Shown piece by piece: positions 22,788 through 33,015 of a stretch of 64,000 nt of DNA. The translations under genes were made by a program, and so were the position numbers. This stretch comes from Sparassis latifolia (Eukaryota > Basidiomycota > Agaricomycetes > Polyporales > Sparassidaceae): positions 3,844,001-3,908,000 of the forward strand of contig CM031561.1 of the NCBI GenBank assembly GCA_018466975.1, read 5' to 3'. Position 1 is the first letter of the stretch. The number at the start of each line of letters is the position of its first letter. The notes beneath the pieces are model-generated. The model ran no database searches. It had not been told where the DNA came from and saw only the letters and a program-made list of their open reading frames with translations.

Positions 22788-22830
22788 TTGTAAAGATGAG
22801 CCATGAGTCGACGGAACTGGAACTGCGCCG
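22788..22830 (-). pseudogene. Short clathrin-like exon end
   Basis: FRRLMAHLYK followed by GTGCGA resembles the exon end HRLAAHLYK followed by GTACGA of the main clathrin pseudogene near 23.48 kb. It lies 5' of the DNGKVISYM piece, the reverse of the order in a real clathrin gene, so the fragments were shuffled. The match is short and could be coincidental. Confidence 0.4.
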
Positions 22831-22948
22831 CTGGTCATGGTAGAGTTGGTGGAGGAATCGGATGAGATCAGATTCTTATCAGGGGTGCCTGTCCAGGGAA
22901 ACTGTATTCCATGTGAGCACAACACCACTGCGAATCTTCAGGCACTTA

Positions 22949-25296
22949 CCCATTCCCTTGCATCAGCATTAACCAGTTAGTAAGAAGACTGCTAGGGTTG
23001 ATGATGGGCACTTCTGCTTCTTGCTGCTCCTTTTGGACGTCCTTCTTCGACAGCTCATGCACTTGCTTTTCCAGAGCCGCCATCTAGACGAGAAAACTGG
23101 GTGATGAGTGTACCGAGATAAAAAGATTACATGTACGTGCACCTTTTCGACGAATGTCCACGAGTTTTGTATCTTGTACGGTATGTAGAAGTTGTTGAGA
23201 CTATGCTGCTACGAGAGTTCCTCCACGATATCTGCACGAAGCAGATCGAAGCAGATGTACAACATCATCGCGAAGCACTCCTTGTTGCCAATGTCGACGA
23301 AGTAGGAGTGAAGATCATCTGCTGCTTCTGTTGAGTTGGACAAGGCTGCCGTAATCATCGCGTCATTGTAGAGCTTGTCGGCCTTAGACAACGTAATTGA
23401 CTCCTCCCACTGCACATTTTTCTATATATCGAATATGTTAATGACTGAACTGTTATGATACAAGTGACGAGTTCGTACCTTGTAAAGGTGGGCCGCAAGT
23501 CGATGGAACTCCAACAGCTTGTGTTCTCTAAGTCATGCACAAATTTGATGTTGTTGAAGTTGTCAAAGCTGTCGATAGAGTCCCGCAATGTCGTGTAGTC
23601 TTCCTCCTCGATGAGCAAGTTTTTGTACGCATCATTGACGGCCTCGATGTTCAGCTGTTAAAACCCGTTAGACTAAGTTCATCACACCCTTTAGCATTGA
23701 ATAACCCACATGTTGCATGGCGATAAGATACGAGTGGACAAAGGGGATGTGGTCCATCTGGCTGAACATCCTCACGACACAGGCATGGTCAATACGAGGA
23801 ATCAAGATGGTCAGCAGATCTGTCAGGAGAGTCGATTGTTCTTGCAGAGAGAACGTAAGCGACTTATAATAGCCATGATGGTCAATGCATGCTACAGATT
23901 GAGCAAAGCTAACACTTACATCATGATGTTGGCAACCTGAACGATCACATCCTTGAACTGGTTGTGCTCTCAAGCATCCGCCGAGCATTGAATCACTGCT
24001 AATGCCGCATTGTCCTAGTAAGGACTGTTAGCTGAGGTTTGATACAGATATCAGAATGCTACCCACAAACTCATCGTACTTGACGTAGAGGAAAATGAGC
24101 TCTGGCCAGAGATGGGCCCATTCAGCGGCTTTAATGACCTATATGAAATCATTATTAGAGGCAGAGACAAATGGCGAAGGAGACATAACACACCTTGGGC
24201 AACTGAGGCTCTTAGGAGCCTGGTTGATAACTGGCTGCAGCAAGCTTGAATCTCGAATTTGATTCCCCGAATATGTATGGCAATGCCTCTTCCGCCCCGC
24301 ACCCCAAAGTGGCAAGTGCGATACGTGACTCCGTCGCGTAGGCAGACACTGGCTTTGTCAACGATATGCTTGTGGCGCAGACAGCGTGTCCAGTGATGAG
24401 GGATGCACTTCTTGATCTCCTACGCCCCTGACTAATGCTGTGGGGGATGACTGAGACTCGACGGCTTTCATGTGGACACGTCATGATTAGTGGATGACAT
24501 GGTTGGTATATATTCAAGCTGGCACAGAAAAGATCAGGCAACAAGACCGAAAAAGAAGCAGAGTGACTCACAGAACAGGTGTACAATTATGGCCATGATC
24601 ACAAGTATTCCTACTCACATTTCTTGGGTCTGTACTTGCCGTACAAGGCTGAGAGCTCAGTGAAGATACCCATCTGCAGATGACCACGATCAGAAGTCTA
24701 TCTGTCAACGAAAATTGATGCCTTATGTGCACTCTCTCCAGACTGAGACTGGCTTCCAGAAGGGCAAGAAGTTCATTGAAATGCTCCCGATGCTCATACA
24801 ACTGAATGAGGACAGCGAGTTCCTCCTGTGAAGGTGATCAATGCGTCAGAGAACAATATACAGGTGACTGGCTAGGAACGTACAGCATGCACAATGATAT
24901 TAAGACCACAAATTTGGGCCTGCAAACCACGTCAGTGGGACACGTGAAGATCCGTAATAAAATGCACCAGTCAGAATTCGGCCTTCTTGATACATGCAGC
25001 ATGCACTTGCTTCCATACTCTTTAATTGTCATTAGCAACATATCCCTCTCCGATAGACTGAGAGGTACTGACTGAGTGTTTCCGGCCTTCTGCGCACTTT
25101 CCACTGCAGCCTGGTTCTCACTGAGATAGATGAGCATCATTGCGAGCCGGGCCCAATTGGAGATACTTGAGAAGAGCAATTTCGCTGCCTGGTAAAGTTC
25201 ATCCTCGAACCACTTCTCTCCAACCTCAAGGATGTCGGCAACGTTCGTCATACCCAAGAAGTCCTCCATATCGCTCCTTTTCTTTGAGACACTCCC
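22949..25296 (-). pseudogene. CHC1: Clathrin heavy chain pseudogene, 3' block
   Basis: Clathrin heavy chain forms the legs of the triskelion that coats vesicles. This block resumes at DMEDFLGMTNVADILEVGEK (25297 downward) and continues through [116 protein letters not shown] and ELSKKDVQKEQQEAEVPII to WLMLMQGNG at the C-terminus. Small introns are retained. Several exons have stops or shifts, and a segment of about 370 bp near 24.2-24.6 kb has no clathrin match. It is a pseudogene inside the transposon intron; the functional clathrin gene must lie elsewhere. Confidence 0.88.
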
Positions 25297-26576
25297 TTCA
25301 TGCTTCTCGTCAACCCCTATCTTCTCGCCCACATCCACACCGGATGCGAATGCCAACTCCTCCTGACCCGCAATAGCTGCAGCACATTCCGCCTTGACTT
25401 TCTCCCTGATACCACATGCACGTTGAACAATGCTCCATTGTAGGATACCATACCATGGCTTGGGCGTGGGCACTAGCTCATCATCAGAGCCTGCAGGCTT
25501 CTCGATATGGAAAGGAACGTCAATCGACTCGGGCATCTGCCCGGCAGTCTCGGGATAGAATGACCATACAATGCAGGCATTGACGAGATTCAACATCGCG
25601 AAGATGATATAGGTCTTGTATACGATATTGCAGAGGGCAGGAGGAGTGATCTCGACGACCTGCAGTGTGAATGTTACTGTTAGATGGCGTATGATGACGA
25701 ACGCCAGACAGATGTACGAGGAAGTTTCCGAGGAAGTCTGCGACGGCCGTGAGCGCAGCACCTTTCACGCGGATCTTCAGGGGTAGCACTTCAGCAGGGT
25801 AGACCCACACAGTCGCCATCCAGCCTGTTTCGAGGTGTCGACGTCAGCCAGAGCACTGAAGGATCATGATGTGAAAACACACCCCAAGTGAAACATGCCT
25901 CGAACATGAAGACAAAGAAGACAGCAGTGATAGAGGAAGACGAGTTGTCAATAGCCACGCAGATTGCTTCGAGGGCAAGAACGAGACATTGTCCAATGGC
26001 CATCGATATCCAGAGCTTACGGCGTCCAACTCGGTTGATCGTGAACCACTGGATAGCACATCACGAAAGGCCACCTCATATCAGGACAGAGCAAGCGCAC
26101 TGTAAGCAGCCAGCAACCGAGGAAGAGCACCATCTTTTGGCTCATACCCAGACTTTGCTGGAACAGAGTGGGCGCATAGTACATGACGATATTGATGCCT
26201 GCAGAGACAATCAGCATTTCAAATGAGAAAAGGTACAGTGGACACGTACCAGTCATCTACTGCATAAATTGAATTCCTAGCGCCAGGTAGAAGCGGTTAT
26301 TGCCCATGATACCATTATCTTTGAACAGATCACCCCACGACCCTTCCTCCTTAGATTCAAGCTCTATAGCCTCGACGATCTCGGCCTTCTCGCGCTGGAC
26401 GATGGGATGGTCCATTGCGCAGCTTAGCAGGGATGATTTCTCCCCCTTCAGGAGTGTCGTCGTGTCGAATCAGCCAATGGGGTGAGTCAGGGAGGAAGAT
26501 AGTAATGAGAAAGATGTAAAAGGTGAACATGCATTGAAAGAGCAATGGGAAGCACCACTGCACGTACAGATGATCA
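25297..26576 (-). pseudogene. MFS sugar transporter fragment inserted in the clathrin pseudogene
   Basis: The reading order on the minus strand is CFPLLFQCMFTFYIFLITIF, LPDSPHWLIRHDD, then INIVMYYAPTLFQQSLGMS, a stretch with MAIGQCLVLALEAI, AVFFVFMFEACFTWG, VWVYPAEVLPLKIRVKGAAL, TAVADFLGNFLV, ITPPALCNIVYKTYIIFAML and FYPETAGQ. This is the central loop and C-terminal half of a fungal sugar porter, with the PESPRWL- and PETKG-type signatures slightly altered (PDSPHWL, PETAGQ). Introns are present. The N-terminal half and a proper stop are absent, and the frame runs directly into clathrin coding sequence. It is a fragment, not a gene. Confidence 0.88.
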
Positions 26577-29500
26577 GTCTTCACATACGCGTATGCCAAC
26601 TCCATGTCGATCTTAGGCTCATGCTGGGCCTTGCGCGCCATTTGGATGTACTTGGTCATCATGCTTACCCACGTGACTAGCAATCTCGATGACTTCAGCG
26701 TAGTTCGAGGGATCCTCAGCCTTGATGTACGAATCTGCAAATATTTATCTGGAATTAGCACCTGAAATGTTCAGACCCGAATTGACTCACCGATGGCATC
26801 CTTAATTCGCAGTCTGTCGAGCTGTGCCTTCGCCAGCCTGCTCCACACCTCGGGCCTGCTGACCTTGATGGTATACTCAACGCTGTGGTCCAGGGAGATG
26901 ATATGTTTGATGAGCACGTTGATGGCCATGGCGTGCTGCTCATACTTCTTGTATATGAGAAATGCCTCCTTGTACAGACCATGGTCGGTCGCAATCTTGG
27001 CAATCTTAGCGATATCGTAGTTCTTGAGCTTGTCAATGTATCCAATGACCTTGCCTTTGTCTGCGCGAGGGGCCATCAACATCATCAAATTCTGGAGGTT
27101 GCGATTGTCGCTGAATGGTGACGGCTCAAGGATGAGCTTCTTGAGCAGCTCGATCAACTCAATGGGAAGGTCTGCCATCAAGAACACCTTCACAGTGATG
27201 AACACATCATCAGGGTCCGTAGACTCAGGAAGGGCGGTCGCAATGATCTAGTCGAAGTGAAGTCAGTAGGGAGATCAGACAAAAACAACGCAGAAATCTC
27301 ACCTGATCGATCAGCTGACGACGATGCATGTTGTCCGGTCCAAGAACTTGCACCCATAGGTCCAGATCATGACACTTGACGAGATAGCGAGCTTGTTGCT
27401 TGAACATCGAGTTGTCATTCGTGATGGCAATGAGCTCGTCGTCGCACAGGTCCTTCGTGTATGCAATGTAGGCGAGGTACGGATCTCTGGCCTCACAGAA
27501 TTTGCTGACGATCAGCAGCTCGTACAACTGAACAGTCACATTTTAACAAGGGGTAGTGGTAAGGAATGAATGAACTTACATTGTTCTCCTTCAAGAACAT
27601 CTCGGGATTGTTGTTTGAGTCAATATAGATCTTTGCGAGTGCGTTGTACACAGCAGGGTCTTGGCTTCCCGCCTGCACACGTGCCTCCAACCACGGAAGG
27701 ATTAACTTCAGCCTGTTCCTTGTCTCTACCTCGTTCATGAGTTCATCGATGGGGAAATTGCCAGGGACAGAAGCAAGCAACAACTTGATGGTTGTCTCAT
27801 CACAGTCGACATCCAAGAGACCCCCAACGACCTGTGGCGTCCTGACCGAATTGACGCGTTGAACATAAACCTCAATGAAGTTGGTGAGACCATTCTGATA
27901 CAGGTACAGCACAAGGTTATGAACGAAGTCGAACCGGTCGCAGATGATGATGAGGGGTAGCTGGTCTGAAAGCTTGGCCTCCTTCAGGAAGTTCTTGACT
28001 TTCTCTGGGTTGTAGTAGTTGCTCTCACGACAGATGCGTTCAACCTCACGAATCTGGCCTGTACGAGTGGCCGCCTGGATGTATTTGAAGTGAACCTCGG
28101 GATCCTGGCTGAGATTGACGATGGAACCGAGGTAATAGTATAGGCCTGGCTGTAGAGCGTCAGCGTCCAATAAAATGACATGTATAGAATGAGATCACCT
28201 TCGAATGACTTAAACTTCTCAAACAACTCGATGAACTTGACAGGGCCAAGGATATCCGAGTACTTTGTAGTGATCTGGACAACAACCTGCAGGTTCTGCC
28301 GGATGTTGATATGAAGCATCTCTTCCATGCAAGCCAATGACTGCTCAGTAGTAAGGTGACTGAAGTAGCTGACGAGCCACTAATGGATGAGTGAGTAACA
28401 AGCGCAACGAAAAGTGAGACACGGCAAATACTCACATCGATCTGGAACACGTTCACATGCACGATGACGCGCTTAATGTTCGCCAAGTCCTCGTAGTGCT
28501 CGAGAGCCTGCAGACAAAAATATGAGTAAGAGCAATCAATCGCCATCAAAGTCTACAAACTCGCTGCAGTAAACCAGCCTTCTCACAAAGGTTGGCGATC
28601 CGTGGATGGTCGTAGTGCGTGAACATCTCGTTACTGAGAATGGCATCCCCAACTTGAGAGGTGTGAATTAGGTTCATCTCCAGCAGCCTAGTCTGCAGAT
28701 GAGCCTGCTCAGGCTTGTTCTCCTTCAGCGCGTCGAGTAAGAACGACGTCGCAGGCTGGATCATGTTTTGCAACATGAAAATGTCCACCACCTGAAGAGA
28801 GAGCGAGCTCAGTAATAGAACGCTCGAAGTAGACATAAAACTCACCCGCTCGACATCCACGAGCGGACCTGACTCATCGTTGACGAGCTGCACAGCGAAT
28901 TCAGCACCCTTCTCGGGGTTGGTTCGCATGACGTGTTGGAGCAGGCCGACAAAGTCCGGGGTGTATCCAACCTTCTTCACATAAAGGATGATCTTGTCCA
29001 TCTGTCCTGTCTCCGCAAAGCATGCAATGACCTTATTTGGCACATTCGCTCTGAGATAGACACTCAACGCGAGGGTCGTGTCGTGAAGTCGGACAATATT
29101 GCCAAGTTCCTCGCTACATGTAAGCTACATGTAGTGTGTCAGACATTGCCAGATCTGAATGCATGGTCATGCGAACCTTGTTCTCCTTTAGCCACTTCTC
29201 AAGGAGCTGCTTCCTGCCTTGTTGCAAGACTGGACGAGCAAGTTCGAGTGACTCTAGGTGGTTCAGTTCACCTTTTTCGAGAAGAATACCAAAGTACTGG
29301 AGAATGGGGGAAAGACCGCCAGGAGGTGCTGGCGCATGCTTGAATGCCTCGATGACTTGCAGTGTGAAGAATACCCTGAAAATTATAATATGAGAACATA
29401 TCTAGATATTGCTCCGAGAACGACATACTCGCGGTGAATTTGCAGCGACCTTCGCCGCTTCGCCGAACTGACCGGTCTGGAAGAGCTGCTGATATTGCTT

Positions 29501-30690
29501 AATGTACAGGTTGTCCGCACCCGGAAGACTGGCCCTGCTAGATATCTTGAATGCGAGTTCCGTGTTATTAAGTGTCGTGAGCATGTATGAGATAATTGTC
29601 TGCTCATCGACGTTGACACTGAGCACCTGGCCCTTCTTGTTGATGCCAATAATACCGTTTGTCGCCTCATGTTCAGCGGTTACAAAGATGGTCACCCCGG
29701 AGATATGGCTCATGTAGATGCAGGCACCGGACTCCAGGTCGTAGAGGTGGATGAAACCATATTTCGTCACTAGGTATACGATACCGTGCTTCTTCGACAC
29801 TTGCATAGCCACGGGGAAGTCGTTCATCGCATCTGGAGGGAAATAGACATCAACAGCTTTCTTTATGAAGGGCGGATCTGGTGCTGTGTGGTCAATTTCG
29901 ACGATGTGCAGCTGGATGCGCTGAGTCATCAAAAAGCACCACGGAGTAAGATGCATATTACTGACCTTCGCTCCTGTGGCTGTCCAGACAGAGAACGTAA
30001 ACAGTTTCATGGGCTTATGGTGGCCATCCAACTTGAGCTCGGAAATGCAGCAGCATGACCCTCAAACGCATGGGCGTGTCATGCAACTCGGGTTCTGCAC
30101 GCACAGTTTCCGATAAGACGTATGGTGCCTCAGGAGTATACGCGCGCAGGCCGCCCTCAGAGACAGTCACCACATCGCCAGACTTCGTGCATGCAGGGGC
30201 GTCGATTGGACATACGACAACGTAAGGCAATGACGAGGTAGCCGCCTTGGCTGTGAGCTGGATACCCTCGATCACAATCGCGTTCTGCAAAAGCACCCAA
30301 TCCGCCATCGCAAACTCGTCTTTACTCTGAGATGTGCGAAAGATGGTAGAGGTCTTGCGGCCTATGAACACATCCCGTGCAACAGACTCAAGCTGTGCAG
30401 CGGTAAACGTATCAAAGATGGTGCGTGGATTCTGCGAGAAAGGCGTGTTTCAGGGTGAAGAAGAGGGCGAGATGAAGGTCGAAGATCTTCAGCAGGGGCG
30501 ATGTCATATCTGCAACGGACCAGTGGTACACACCTGTGTCTATGACCATGCCAATTGTTGAGTTCGAAATCCACTTCCAGAAGATGACATCCTCGTCATT
30601 GTGACTTCACCTTCTGCTTCATGTCCATGTTGAAACTTTGGAGTGTCCGACTGGTGGCATGAGTGCAAGCATATCTGCGATCCGTAGTAG
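26577..30690 (-). pseudogene. CHC1: Clathrin heavy chain pseudogene, 5' block
   Basis: From about 30690 the strand encodes propeller sequence (SRTLQSFNMDMKQKVKS, DEDVIFWKWISNSTIGMV, VYHWSVADMTSPLLKIFD). After an unrelated piece it continues with DGHHKPMKLFTFSV, HIVEIDHTAPDPPF, FPVAMQVSKKHGIVYLVTKY, the linker and leg repeats ([73 protein letters not shown]), and finally MARKAQHEPKIDMELAYAY and VKTDHLY. The first 80 or so residues of clathrin are missing. A one-base deletion near 30055 breaks the frame, and the block ends where the transporter fragment begins. Most exons remain open, so the capture is not ancient. Confidence 0.9.
30073..30430 (-). pseudogene. Unassigned coding fragment inserted in the clathrin propeller
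   Basis: About 115 codons are open with protein-like composition: FDTFTAAQLESVARDVFIGR, TSTIFRTSQSKDEFAMADW, VVVCPIDAPACTKSGDVVTV and PYVLSETVRAEPELHDTP. The clathrin propeller is lost here between KIFDLH and GHAAAF, so this piece replaced about 80 clathrin residues. I do not recognise the family. Its intact frame suggests a second captured gene rather than random sequence. Confidence 0.55.
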
Positions 30691-30808
30691 CAGGAAGTGG
30701 TTTGTCGGACAGATAATGTGACAGAAAGCAAAGGGAAAAGTGGTATCAAGTGAATGGATGAAACAAAAGTGAAAAGAGAGAATTTTAAGCAACTAGTGAA
30801 AGCCTTAC

Positions 30809-32756
30809 CATGACGTCAACAATGTTGTACTCGTCCCAAAGGACGCCGACCCCAAATTCTTCAAGAAGGGCATCCGTATGCTCACGTGAGCGTGGTCCAC
30901 TCCCAGGACTGTCTAGATTGTCACTACGTGCAGTACACCTGCACGATTGGTGAGATACTTAGCAATAGTAATCAGACCGGTCGAAGGACTTACTTTGGGC
31001 ACCATCCTTGCACAATGCAGGCAAGGAGAGCTTGTTCTGGGTAGTCAGCAATGTATGGCCCCAATCCATATATGACTCGTCAAAAGTGACCATCTCCGCA
31101 ATGAGTGACTTCAGGGGTTGTCATAGCGGGCTTGAGACCCTGCAAAATGTGAGATAACGATGTATGGAAGAGCTGTCAGCAAAATTTGTGGAACTTAATA
31201 TCATCCTTGTATTCGCGATCGGCTTAGTGTGCAATCTCATAATCAGAAGCATGTTCAAGTTCACAGCAAGTAAACTCATCACTTACTTTTGGGTATAGCG
31301 AGAAACCCAACCAGTGCAACTGCATTACAATGTGCACGATGCACACTGTTGTGTACACCGCCGATCAACATGTACAACGGGTAGTACTCATTCTGTCCTG
31401 TTGCGACAGAGACTGTTGTCTTGTCGCTACCTAAAATGATCAGAACAAATGCGGTGCCATGCATGTTCGGATCATTTGCAATCAAATCCTATGAAATATG
31501 AGTCGTGCATGCACAAATGAACAGAATGAAGACATACCGCCTGTCTCCATGCCCAATCACTGGACATGAAGTCCTTCAAATGGCGTTCGCCATTGTAGAA
31601 CTCACGAAATGGGCTGTAATCGATCTCCTCATTGAAGTCCGGATTTGCGAGCATATTCTTCGCAATTTCATGTGGATCCTGGAACAAGACCTCATACTCG
31701 GCAACCATCCATGGAGGCACATCATTATCGGGCAATGGTCCACGATAATGCATCTTGGACAACTGCCATGGGACGTCGTCGTGAGGTATTGCATCTATAG
31801 TCTGATATAGGTCTTTCGCGTTGGCGAACAGAGGATTTTCGCCATGTTTCATAAGGCTCACAGCCCATAAATCGAGGAGAATGTTTATATTCTCAGCCGA
31901 CATTTGCTCTCGAGTGTAAAGAAACTCGGCAAGTTCAAATTCAACGCGATCACGGAATGGTGACCAGTCATTAGCGGCAGGACCTTCTTGAGGTGCTGGA
32001 GGAGTATTCGGTGGTAGGGAGTTCCCTTGCTCATCACAAGATGTGCCTGTTTTCGTTAGATTAGCTGTGCATATTGACATTCGAATGGATGTACCATTGA
32101 TGAACGGATGGTATTCCCGAGTCGACTCGACAGGATCAGCTTCAGGACGTTCGTGATCTGCCGGGTCATGTGGTGGGATATCATCGTAATCAGATACACT
32201 GTTGCCTTCGAAACTCGCGGAAGAGTCGTCATTGAAATTGGCACCAGATGTGAAGCCCATGGGGAACGCGTCTGAGATGTGGTCTGTACCATGGTTGTGT
32301 GAACTTGAACTGGTATCATCCAAGTTGTCAGCGAGTGCTCCAGGGCTCAAAGAGCTTGACTTGTCTTGAAGGTGGTCGAGATCGTGCAAGGCTTCGAGAA
32401 TGAGTGACTCTATGAAGTCGAATTCGAACTGAAAATCGTCAATGTCACTGTGAGCATTATTGCTATGCTCTGCTAGAATGCCATTAGCATTCAGCTCCAG
32501 TGCGAAGAATTTTGGATCACTTATGATCAGTGCTTTTGGCCGCACTCTGAGGTGAAGCATTGCCATCCTCCTGTGCTGCATTTCTGACTGTATTATCCTT
32601 AGCCATAGGCTGTGCGGGTCGCGCATGGTATGTGCGTTCATGCTTCGTGAGGCCGGACTGGTTTCAAAACCACCTATTACATCCCGGGTTTCTGCAGGGA
32701 TATCTGAGAACCTTGTGCTTGATACGGGCTTGCAATTTCTGTATCGAAAAGGCCAT
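30809..32756 (-). pseudogene. Plavaka transposase, N-terminal exons
   Basis: From an ATG at 32756 the strand encodes an N-terminal C2H2 finger (CRNPGC, then LTKHERTYH) broken by TGA at 32666-32664. A frame change and the long exon 32641-31492 follow, with INGTSIRMS, SPFRDRVEFELAEFLYTREQ, ENINILLDLWAV, DVPPWMVAEYEVLFQDP and FMSSDWAWRQ. The next exons give MHGTAFVLIILGSDKTTVSV, ATGQNEYYPLYM, QLFHTSLSHILQGLKPAM, YGLGPYIADYPEQALLACIV and REHTDALLEEFGV, ending WDEYNIVDVM. These are diagnostic Plavaka blocks. Two further TGA stops (31178-31176, 31082-31080) replace expected arginines. The gene cannot make a full transposase. Confidence 0.88.
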
Positions 32757-33015
32757 TATGCAGATATTTGAGGTTTCCGATGGAGGATGGAGTTGTAGCT
32801 GCAGATAGCTTGCCGTATGTTTAATTTGTAGGGAGAGAAATAGAAATTTTGCATTCAATCTACCGTAAATGATTTCGCGGTCAGTAATTGGTGCCGAATG
32901 GCACAAACTTGAACTTCGCCAAAACGCAAGTCTCCGTTAGACGCTCATATCCGTGGCAATCGCTCCTTGGTTCAATGCACCCCAACACTTATTTCCCATC
33001 CTCCACCATCACTCT
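32757..33015. promoter_or_regulatory. Shared intergenic region between the two divergent Plavaka genes
   Basis: The 259-bp AT-rich interval separates the transposase start (32756, minus) from the accessory gene start (33016, plus). It must hold both promoters if they were ever used. No clear TATA box stands out. Confidence 0.45.

Larger units (their letters stand above)
22138..30808 (-). other. 8.67-kb intron of the Plavaka transposase filled with captured gene fragments
   Basis: The donor GTAAGG follows the exon ending WDEYNIVDVM at 30809, and the acceptor TTTGCAG precedes MPFTNDFPRADI-type coding at 22137; the joined codons are in phase and match the uninterrupted family sequence. Everything between belongs to other genes: a clathrin heavy chain pseudogene in two blocks, a sugar-transporter fragment, an unassigned coding fragment near 30.2 kb and two short second-copy clathrin pieces near 22.3 and 22.8 kb, all on the same strand. 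The captured genes keep their own introns, so they came from genomic DNA and not from cDNA. Confidence 0.8.
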
